Source: Thioalkalivibrio sp. ALJT (GTDB lineage: Bacteria > Pseudomonadota > Gammaproteobacteria > Ectothiorhodospirales > Ectothiorhodospiraceae). From it: a stretch of DNA of 64,000 bases. The position numbers and the translations under genes were made by a program. This document shows, one piece after another, positions 57,414 to 64,000 of the stretch; within the stretch, counting starts at the first letter, position 1, and each line of letters begins with the position of its first letter. The stretch lies in assembly GCF_000381825.1 (NCBI RefSeq), contig NZ_KB907124.1:62001-126000 (forward strand), read 5' to 3'. The notes under the pieces were generated by a model. The model worked only from the letters and a program-made list of their open reading frames with translations. It made no database searches and had not been told where the DNA came from.

Positions 57414-59498
57414 ATGGCCATCGACCCCAATGACGAAATTCTTCAGGACTTCCTGGTCGAGGCCGGGGAGCTGCTGGAGGGGCTCAACGAGCAACTCATT
57501 GACCTGGAACACAATCCGGAAGACCACGATCTGCTGAACGCGGTCTTCCGCAGTTTTCATACCATCAAGGGCGGGGCGGGGTTTCTGAACCTGGAGGCCC
57601 TGGTGACCGTGTGCCACCACGCCGAAGACGTGTTCAACCTGTTGCGTAATGGCGAGCGCCGGGCGGACAGCCAGCTGATGGACACGATGTTGCGTGTGCT
57701 GGATTCGCTGAACGTGATGTTTGACGATCTGCGCTCCGGGGTGGAGCCCACTCCCGCCGAAGCGGACCTGGTGGAAACCCTGCGGCAGATGGCCAGCAAC
57801 GAAGAGGCCGCGCCCGCGGTAAACGCCGTGCCGCCACCCGAACCCGAGCCCGAGCCGGAACCCGTATCAGAGCCGGAAGCGGAAACGCCGGCCGCCGATA
57901 CGACCCGGGTGGGGGCGGATGACGAGATCACCGACGACGAATTCGAGGCACTGCTGGACAGCCTGCATGGCGGTGGCGCGCCGGCGTCGGCCAGCGGTGC
58001 CGCCGAATCCGATGCAACGGGGGAGGGACCTGCGGCCGCAGGCGGCGGGGATGATCTCATTACGGATGACGAATTCGAAAACCTGCTGGACGAGCTGCAG
58101 GCGCGCGGCGCGGGTTTCGCAGCGCCCGTGCCGGCCAAAGCGGCGGAGCCGAAGTCGACACCAGTCGAACCCGAGGCCCCGCCACCCGTTGCCCGCGAAC
58201 CGGAGGCGCCGGCCGCTGCGGGTGGTCAGGGCGGTGGAGGCGGCCCTGCCGGAGGCAGGGGCGAGCCGGGCGGTCGCGCGGCGCCTCAGGGTGAGACCTC
58301 GGTTCGGGTCGACACCGAACGTCTGGACGAGATCATGAACCTGGTGGGCGAGCTGGTCCTGGTTCGCAATCGGTTGAGCATGTTGCGCGCGCAGCATGTC
58401 GATGACGAACTGGGCAAGGCCATCAGCTCGCTGGCGCTGGTGACCTCGGACCTGCAGACATCCGTGATGAAGACGCGGATGCAGCCGGTAAAGAAGGTCT
58501 TCAACCGCTTCCCGCGCGTGATCCGTGATCTTTCGCGCAGCCTTGGCAAGGAGATCGATCTGCAGATATTCGGCGAGGATACCGACCTCGACAAGAACCT
58601 GGTGGAGGCACTCTCCGATCCGCTGGTGCATCTGGTGCGCAACGCGGTCGACCACGGGATCGAAAGCCCCGAGGTCCGTGAGGCCGCCGACAAGCCGCGC
58701 AAGGGAACCGTGGTGCTGGGCGCGGCCCAGGAGGGTGACCACATTGCCCTGCTGATCAAGGACGACGGGGGTGGTATGGATCCACAGGCCCTGCGCCGCA
58801 AAGCCGTGGAGAAAGGCTTGATGGATGCGGCGATGGCCGAACGCATGTCGGATCGCGAGGCCTTCAACGTGATCTTCATGGCCGGGTTTTCCACCAAGAC
58901 GGAGATCTCGGATGTATCCGGCCGTGGGGTCGGGATGGATGTCGTGAAGACCCGGATCTCGCAGCTGAACGGCACCATCGAGATTGATTCCGAACTTGGC
59001 GTGGGCACCACGCTGCGGGTGAAACTGCCACTGACCCTGGCGATCCTGCCGGCGTTGATGGTGATTCTGGAGGGTCGTCGCTTTGCGATCCCGCTGAGCT
59101 CGGTTTCGGAGATCCTGGATCTCGATCTGACCCGCACGCATTACGTGGATGACCAGGAGGTCATCATCGTGCGCAAGCAGGCGCTGCCGATTCACTATCT
59201 GAAGCGCTGGCTCAAGGCCGGATCGGAACCGGAGCCACGCAAGAATGCCCATGTGGTGGTGGTGCATACGGCCGATCGCAAGGCCGGACTGGTGGTGGAT
59301 GGCCTGGTGGGTCAGGAAGAGGTCGTGATCAAGCCGCTGGGACAGAACCTGCAGGGCGTGAAAGGTCTGGCGGGGGCGACGATCACCGGGGACGGCGGGA
59401 TCGCGCTGATCCTGGATGTATCCGATTTGATCACCATCCTCATGCAGCAGCAGATGAACCGTCGCCCGCGCCGGGCGTCGGGGTCGAAAGAGGGTTAA
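57414..59498 (+). CDS. cheA: Chemotaxis histidine kinase CheA
   Basis: A 694-residue CheA. The P1 phosphotransfer domain has His49 in FRSFHTIKGGAGFL. Instead of a folded P2, the linker holds two acidic amphipathic peptides, ITDDEFEALLDSL (about 172-184) and ITDDEFENLLDEL (about 216-228). P3 dimerisation starts SVRVDTERLDEIMNLVGELV. The P4 ATPase has HLVRNAVDHGIES, DDGGGMD and GRGVGMDVVKTRI, and the P5 CheW-like domain ends the protein. ATG at 57414 gives the family N-terminus; upstream in-frame sequence is not conserved-looking. Confidence 0.96.
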   Translation: MAIDPNDEILQDFLVEAGELLEGLNEQLIDLEHNPEDHDLLNAVFRSFHTIKGGAGFLNLEALVTVCHHAEDVFNLLRNGERRADSQLMDTMLRVLDSLNVMFDDLRSGVEPTPAEADLVETLRQMASNEEAAPAVNAVPPPEPEPEPEPVSEPEAETPAADTTRVGADDEITDDEFEALLDSLHGGGAPASASGAAESDATGEGPAAAGGGDDLITDDEFENLLDELQARGAGFAAPVPAKAAEPKSTPVEPEAPPPVAREPEAPAAAGGQGGGGGPAGGRGEPGGRAAPQGETSVRVDTERLDEIMNLVGELVLVRNRLSMLRAQHVDDELGKAISSLALVTSDLQTSVMKTRMQPVKKVFNRFPRVIRDLSRSLGKEIDLQIFGEDTDLDKNLVEALSDPLVHLVRNAVDHGIESPEVREAADKPRKGTVVLGAAQEGDHIALLIKDDGGGMDPQALRRKAVEKGLMDAAMAERMSDREAFNVIFMAGFSTKTEISDVSGRGVGMDVVKTRISQLNGTIEIDSELGVGTTLRVKLPLTLAILPALMVILEGRRFAIPLSSVSEILDLDLTRTHYVDDQEVIIVRKQALPIHYLKRWLKAGSEPEPRKNAHVVVVHTADRKAGLVVDGLVGQEEVVIKPLGQNLQGVKGLAGATITGDGGIALILDVSDLITILMQQQMNRRPRRASGSKEG

Positions 59499-59500
59499 GG

Positions 59501-60616
59501 ATGCCGATCAAGGTATTGATCGTAGATGATTCCGGCTTCTTCCGCCGGCGGATTGCGGAGATCCTGGATGCCGACCCCGGGATCGAGGTGGTCGGTGCTG
59601 CCGAGAACGGTGAGCAGGCTATCGAGAAGGTTCGCGAGCTGGATCCCGATGTCGTCACCATGGACATCGAGATGCCGGTGATGGACGGGATCACGGCGGT
59701 ACGCAGGATCATGGCCGAGAGCCCGCGGCCGGTCCTGATGTTCTCCAGTCTCACCACCGAGGGTGCCCAGGCCACCCTGGATGCCCTCGAGGCGGGGGCT
59801 GTGGATTTCCTGCCCAAACGCTTCAGCGATATGGCGAACGATGAAGGCAGTGCGCGCCTGTTGTTACGTCGTCGTGTGCGCTCGCTGTCACGCAGTCGTG
59901 CGCGATCGGCCAGTGTGCTCGGGGGTTCGGCACCGGCGCGCGAGGCGCGGCCTTCGGCACGCCGCGAGGAAGCGGATCGTCAGGCAGCCGCAGAGACCCA
60001 TCGGCCGGCCACCCCGGTTGCGAACGCCCGGCCGCCCATCGCCCTGCAGCAGGTGCGCGCGGTGTTGATTGGCACGTCGACCGGCGGGCCGGTCGCACTG
60101 CAGGAGGTGCTGAAACCCCTGCCCAAGCATTTCCCTCAGCCCATCCTGCTGGTGCAACACATGCCGGCCAGCTTTACGCCGGCCTTTGCCGAGCGTCTGA
60201 ACGCGATGTGCAACATCGAGGTCCGGCAGGCCGTCGATGGCGACGTACTGCAGCCGGGGGTTGCACTGCTGGCGCCCGGCGGCATGCAGACGACCCTGGA
60301 ACGCGGCAGTCAGCCCCGGTTGCGGGTGACCGAAAGCCCGCTGGGTACGATCTACAAGCCCAGTGTGGACGCCGCATTCAGCTCCGCGGTGGAGGCGCTG
60401 CGGGGGCAGGTGCTCGCGGTCGTGCTGACCGGCATGGGGTCGGATGGTCGCGAGGGCGCCCGCGCACTCAAGGCGAGCGGGGCCCGGGTGTGGTCGCAGG
60501 ATGCCGCTACCAGCGTGGTCTACGGGATGCCGGCGGCTGTCGCCGAGGCCGGTTTGTCCGATCATGTCTATCCCCTGCCGGAGATCGGGCCTGCCCTGCT
60601 CAAGGGGTTCTGCTGA
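59501..60616 (+). CDS. cheB: Chemotaxis methylesterase CheB
   Basis: A 371-residue receiver-esterase that demethylates or deamidates chemoreceptors. The receiver has Asp9/Asp10 and acceptor Asp55 (VVTMDIEMPVMDG). The esterase triad is visible as Ser in IGTSTGGP, His in LVQHMPASFT and Asp in GMGSDGREG. An Arg/Ala-rich linker separates the domains. It begins 2 nt after the cheA stop; motC begins 1 nt after its end. Confidence 0.96.
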   Translation: MPIKVLIVDDSGFFRRRIAEILDADPGIEVVGAAENGEQAIEKVRELDPDVVTMDIEMPVMDGITAVRRIMAESPRPVLMFSSLTTEGAQATLDALEAGAVDFLPKRFSDMANDEGSARLLLRRRVRSLSRSRARSASVLGGSAPAREARPSARREEADRQAAAETHRPATPVANARPPIALQQVRAVLIGTSTGGPVALQEVLKPLPKHFPQPILLVQHMPASFTPAFAERLNAMCNIEVRQAVDGDVLQPGVALLAPGGMQTTLERGSQPRLRVTESPLGTIYKPSVDAAFSSAVEALRGQVLAVVLTGMGSDGREGARALKASGARVWSQDAATSVVYGMPAAVAEAGLSDHVYPLPEIGPALLKGFC

Positions 60617-60617
60617 T

Positions 60618-61361
60618 ATGGATATCCTGAGCCTCGTTGGGGTCACCCTGGGGCTGGTTGCCGTACTGGGTGGCAGTATCGCCAAAGGCAGCGGGATTGG
60701 TGCGCTGTGGAATGCCGCGGCCTTCGTGATCGTGGTCCTGGGTACGCTCGGGGCGACCCTGGTGCAGGCGCGCATGACGGTGTTCATGCACGGGATGCGG
60801 ATCCTGCCGTGGGCGTTCAAGCCGCCCCGGATCGACAATCGTGCAATGGTCGAACGCATCGTCGAGTGGTCCAACGTGGCCCGTAAGGAAGGGCTTCTGG
60901 GCCTGGAGACCCTGGCGGAAGAGGAATCCGACCCGTTTGCGCGCAAGGGCCTGCAACTGCTGGTGGACGGCAGCGAGCCGCAGACCATCCGCCAGATCCT
61001 GGAGGCCGATCTCGATACCCGCGAGCAGTTCGACATGCAGGGCGCCAAGGTCTTCGAGAGCATGGGCATCTACGCCCCGACCCTGGGGATCGTGGGGGCG
61101 GTGATGGGCTTGATGGCGGTCATGCAGAATCTGGCCGATCCCAGCAAGCTCGGGGCCGGTATTGCCGCGGCCTTCGTGGCCACGATCTACGGGATTGCCT
61201 CGGCCAATCTGCTGTTCCTGCCGGTCGCGAACAAGTTGAAGTCGATTGTTCAGAATCGATCGCAACACCAGCAAATGCTGATGGAGGGGTTGATTGCAAT
61301 CGCAGAAGGAGAAAACCCGCGCAACATTGAAAGCAAGCTGAGTGGCTTCATTCAGGAGTGA
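60618..61361 (+). CDS. motC: Flagellar stator protein MotC (MotA family)
   Basis: A 247-residue MotA/PomA-like stator subunit with four membrane helices (about 5-22, 30-52, 150-172, 180-202). The cytoplasmic loop carries charged torque residues (FARKGLQLLVDGSEPQTIRQ). The paired conserved region is GIYAPTLGIVGAVMGLMAVM. Its place after cheB and before motD matches the second stator (MotCD) of Pseudomonas. Confidence 0.93.
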   Translation: MDILSLVGVTLGLVAVLGGSIAKGSGIGALWNAAAFVIVVLGTLGATLVQARMTVFMHGMRILPWAFKPPRIDNRAMVERIVEWSNVARKEGLLGLETLAEEESDPFARKGLQLLVDGSEPQTIRQILEADLDTREQFDMQGAKVFESMGIYAPTLGIVGAVMGLMAVMQNLADPSKLGAGIAAAFVATIYGIASANLLFLPVANKLKSIVQNRSQHQQMLMEGLIAIAEGENPRNIESKLSGFIQE

Positions 61362-61367
61362 GGTCAC

Positions 61368-62273
61368 ATGGCACGTCGCAAACGCGCGGAAGAACACGAG
61401 AATCACGAGGCCTGGGCGATCCCCTATGGTGACCTGGTCACGCTGCTGCTGGCCTTTTTCGTGGTGATGTACGCGATCTCCTCCGTGGATGACGGGAAAT
61501 ACCGGGTGTTGTCGGAATCCCTGGTGGATGCCTTTCGGGCGCCGATGCAGCCGGAGCCGATTCAGGTGGGCGAGCCCACGGTGGCGCGGGATCATTCGCT
61601 GCAGGATCTTCGCGCGCTGGTGCCGATTGAGGTGCAGCCCGGTCTGGTCGATGATGGACCACCGCAGCCGATCGACATGGCCCTGACTGGCATGCTGGAC
61701 GAGGTGCGGCCGGAAGACGGGATGCAGGCCTTTCTGGACGAGCTGGCGGATACCGCGCGCGAGATCGAACAGGCAATGGGGCAGAGGATCGAGGATGGGG
61801 AGCTGCGCGTGAGTCGCGAGGCCTACTGGCTGGAGATCGAGATTACCAGCCGCCTGCTTTTCCCCTCGGGCTCGGCCACGCTGAATCCGGCGGCCGAAGA
61901 GTTGCTGCGGGAGGTGGGCGAGATCCTGGCGCCGCGGGTCTCGAGAATCCATGTCGAGGGGCATACCGACAATGTTCCCATTGACACGGCGGTCTATCCT
62001 TCAAACTGGGAACTGTCTTCCGGCCGCGCCGCGGCGGTGGTCAGCATGTTCGAATTGGTCGGGGTTGATCCCGAAAACCTGGTGGCGCTCGGCTATGGCG
62101 AGCATCGCCCCATCGCGAGCAACGAGACCGCCGAAGGACGCGCGGAGAATCGGCGGGTGTCGATCGTGGTCCTCCCGGGCCGGGCTCCGCGTGCGGAAGG
62201 TCAGCAGGAGCCGGAGCGGCTGCGCGAGGACCTGGGGCCGGCCCCGCTTCCGCTGGATGGAGACACACCATGA
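61368..62273 (+). CDS. motD: Flagellar stator protein MotD (MotB family)
   Basis: A 301-residue MotB-like protein. One N-terminal membrane helix carries the proton-path Asp (PYGDLVTLLLAFFVVMYAIS). After a long plug/linker region, the OmpA-like peptidoglycan-binding domain has SRIHVEGHTDNVPID and EGRAENRRVSIVV. The Asp-Leu context suggests proton drive; sequence alone cannot exclude sodium. It overlaps the ParA-like gene by 4 nt. Confidence 0.93.
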   Translation: MARRKRAEEHENHEAWAIPYGDLVTLLLAFFVVMYAISSVDDGKYRVLSESLVDAFRAPMQPEPIQVGEPTVARDHSLQDLRALVPIEVQPGLVDDGPPQPIDMALTGMLDEVRPEDGMQAFLDELADTAREIEQAMGQRIEDGELRVSREAYWLEIEITSRLLFPSGSATLNPAAEELLREVGEILAPRVSRIHVEGHTDNVPIDTAVYPSNWELSSGRAAAVVSMFELVGVDPENLVALGYGEHRPIASNETAEGRAENRRVSIVVLPGRAPRAEGQQEPERLREDLGPAPLPLDGDTP

Positions 62274-63070
62274 AGGTCTGGGCAGTCGCGAACCAGAAGG
62301 GGGGGGTGGGCAAGACCACGACCACGGTGACCCTGGGCGGGTTGTTGTCCGGGCCCGAGCAGCGGGTACTGCTGGTGGACGTGGATCCGCACGGCTCGCT
62401 GACTGCCTACTTCGGGCATGACCCGGAGACCGCCACGCGAGGCGTGTACGAACTTTTCAGCCAGTGTGCCGAGGGGGTCTCGCCCGATCCGACCGGCTTG
62501 ATCCGCGAAAGCCGGTTTCCGGGGCTGGACCTGCTGACTGCCAGTACCGCGCTGGCTACGCTCGATCGGCAGCTTGGTACCCGCAGTGGCATGGGGCTGG
62601 TGCTGCGCCAGGCCCTGGAAAAGGTGGCCGGTTGCTACGATTACGTGCTGCTGGACTGCCCGCCCATGCTGGGGGTGTTGATGGTGAATGCCCTGGCTGC
62701 CTGTGACGAGTTGCTGATCCCGGTACAGACGGAGTTTCTTGCCCTGAAGGGGCTCGAGCGGATGATCAACACGCTCAAGATGGTGCAGAAATCGCGCAAG
62801 GGCGAGCTGCGCTACCGGATCATCCCGACCCTGTTCGATCGCCGCACACGAGCGGCCCACGAGGCCCTGGCGGAGCTGCGGCGCCAGTATGGCGATGATG
62901 TCTGGCCGGGCGTGATCCCGGTCGATACCAAGTTCCGTGATGCCTCGAGTGCGGGTCAGCCGCTTTGCTTCATGATCCCGGATGCACGTGGTGTGCTGGC
63001 GTATTCGGATTTGCTCGAGGCGATCGGCGGACACTTGTCGGACCCTCATGAACGGAGGCGGCGCGGATGA
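62270..63070 (+). CDS. ParA-family ATPase of the chemotaxis cluster (ParC-like)
   Basis: A 266-residue ParA/Soj-type ATPase. Walker A is NQKGGVGKTTTTVTLG (residues 9-24), A' is VDVDPHGSLTAYFG and Walker B DYVLLDCPPMLGVLM. In Vibrio and Pseudomonas the homologue at this position (ParC) positions chemotaxis arrays at the cell pole with ParP. Operon overlaps on both sides (ATGA) support co-function. Confidence 0.9.
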   Translation: MKVWAVANQKGGVGKTTTTVTLGGLLSGPEQRVLLVDVDPHGSLTAYFGHDPETATRGVYELFSQCAEGVSPDPTGLIRESRFPGLDLLTASTALATLDRQLGTRSGMGLVLRQALEKVAGCYDYVLLDCPPMLGVLMVNALAACDELLIPVQTEFLALKGLERMINTLKMVQKSRKGELRYRIIPTLFDRRTRAAHEALAELRRQYGDDVWPGVIPVDTKFRDASSAGQPLCFMIPDARGVLAYSDLLEAIGGHLSDPHERRRRG

Positions 63071-63741
63071 GTCGTGCGAATCCGGACAACCTGGCACTGA
63101 AGGCAGAGCCCGAGGCGCTGGACGACTATTTTGGCAGCCTGCTCGACGAGCCGGCGCCGTCACGGCCGTTGCTGCCCCCGGATATCCTGGAGCCGCGCCC
63201 GACGGTCGTGGAGCCGGAACCGACCGCGATCGTGGAAGCGCCAGGGGGGGTGGCAGAGGCCGCCGCCGCTGCGGCCGAGCCGGCAGAGCGCGAGTACGCG
63301 CGTCCGGAGGCGCCGTTCTCGGTGCTGGTGTTCGAGGCGGGCAATCTGACCTTGCTGGCCCCACTGGACGCCCTGGGCGGCGTGGCGCCACTGGACAGCC
63401 TGGAGGTGCGGCCAACCCCGAATCATTCGGTCTGGTACCTTGGACTGGCGGATACCCGGGAGGGGCGGGTGCAGCTGATTGACCTTGCCGCCGTGGTAAC
63501 CCCGGAAGGCCGCGAATACGAGCCGGACACGGCGCATCAGGTCGTGTTCCTGGCGGGTTCGCGCTTTGCGCTGGCCTGCCATGCGATTCACGGTACCCGG
63601 GTGATCCAGCCGGAGGCGCTGCGCTGGCGCAAGAAGCGGCGGCGACTCCCGTGGCTGGCCGGGGTGGAACGCGAGCAGATGGCCACGCTACTGGATCTGG
63701 AGGCGCTGGACCGAACCCTGGACGAGGGCGCCTGGGAGTAG
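63067..63741 (+). CDS. ParP-like CheW-domain coupling protein
   Basis: A 224-residue protein. The Pro/Glu/Ala-rich N-terminal half (about 1-80) precedes a CheW-like domain (about 83-220) with PFSVLVFEAGNLTLLAPLDA and SVWYLGLADTREGRVQLIDL. ParP homologues link CheA arrays to the polar ParC ATPase, encoded just upstream and overlapping by 4 nt. Confidence 0.85.
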   Translation: MSRANPDNLALKAEPEALDDYFGSLLDEPAPSRPLLPPDILEPRPTVVEPEPTAIVEAPGGVAEAAAAAAEPAEREYARPEAPFSVLVFEAGNLTLLAPLDALGGVAPLDSLEVRPTPNHSVWYLGLADTREGRVQLIDLAAVVTPEGREYEPDTAHQVVFLAGSRFALACHAIHGTRVIQPEALRWRKKRRRLPWLAGVEREQMATLLDLEALDRTLDEGAWE

Positions 63742-63847
63742 GTCATACCCGCGCGCCATTCAAGCATGGCCGTCGCCGGCCGATACACCGGTCAGGAGCG
63801 CATACCATCAGGGAAACCCTGCCGCCGGAGCGAACAACGAGGACGAC

Positions 63848-64000
63848 ATGAGCAGCGCACAAAATGCAGAAGCCCTGGCCAAGGCCGACACCGCTCCGTA
63901 TGTGACGTTCAGCCTGGCGGACGAGACCTATGCGATCGACGTACTCCAGGTGCAGGAGGTTCTGAAGGTCGCGGAGATCGCACCGGTCCCCGGGGTGCCG
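63848..64000 (+). CDS. cheW: Chemotaxis adaptor CheW (partial, runs off window)
   Basis: The first 51 residues are visible. After a short N-terminus, YVTFSLADETYAIDVLQVQE followed by VLKVAEIAPVPGVP is the canonical CheW start, which couples CheA to receptors. GAGGA at 63839-63843 precedes the ATG at 63848. A 106-nt gap separates it from the ParP-like gene. Confidence 0.93.
   Translation, partial: MSSAQNAEALAKADTAPYVTFSLADETYAIDVLQVQEVLKVAEIAPVPGVP

Overview
The window is GC-rich, densely coding DNA from a motile, sulfur-oxidising gammaproteobacterium. The evidence is a SoxB thiosulfohydrolase, a tmRNA whose tag reads AANDDNYALAA, and a Pseudomonas/Vibrio-type flagellar-chemotaxis locus (fleQ to cheW) with sigma-54 promoters. 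An Ectothiorhodospiraceae member resembling Thioalkalivibrio is the best guess. That placement is an inference from gene content, not a database match. No insertion sequence, prophage or CRISPR array was seen.

Layout. 1-5.4 kb holds a leftward SDR/FAD-oxidoreductase pair, a cryptochrome/photolyase, UbiG and a second methyltransferase. 5.5-6.8 kb holds a DUF5610-like protein and tRNA-Val(GAC), separated by a shared terminator. 7.3-11.1 kb is a complete siaABCD operon (phosphatase, kinase, phospho-switch protein, diguanylate cyclase). 11.5-19.5 kb is housekeeping and metabolism: a phospholipase D lipoprotein, an RDD protein, a BaiN-like flavoprotein, class I aldolase, SoxB and RlmM. Between aldolase and soxB lies a perfect FNR box, a -10 element and, about 120 nt further on, a strong intrinsic terminator; this looks like an anaerobically induced small RNA. 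19.6-20.4 kb carries yjbQ and ssrA on the minus strand.

20.6-30.5 kb is an archaic (Csu-like, spore-coat-U) chaperone-usher pilus locus. About 5 kb sits between chaperone and usher, carrying a small membrane protein, a large FecR/PPC-repeat protein and an OmpA-family protein. The chaperone-tail/usher-head junction is duplicated on both sides of that segment, and each copy is broken for the gene that is intact in the other. purL follows.

34.5-64 kb is one long rightward flagellar and chemotaxis locus: a degenerate PilZ-like protein, fleQ, fleR (no fleS, and a receiver lacking the acceptor Asp), fliEFGHIJK, fliLMNOPQR-flhBAF-fleN-fliA, cheYZAB, motCD, a ParA-like ATPase, a ParP/CheW-like protein and the start of cheW. 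Three near-perfect -24/-12 promoters precede fleR, fliE and fliL. This fits a hierarchy of FleQ/sigma-54, then FleR, then hook-basal-body genes, then FliA. A roughly 155-bp element with inverted ends occurs once after soxB and once before cheA.
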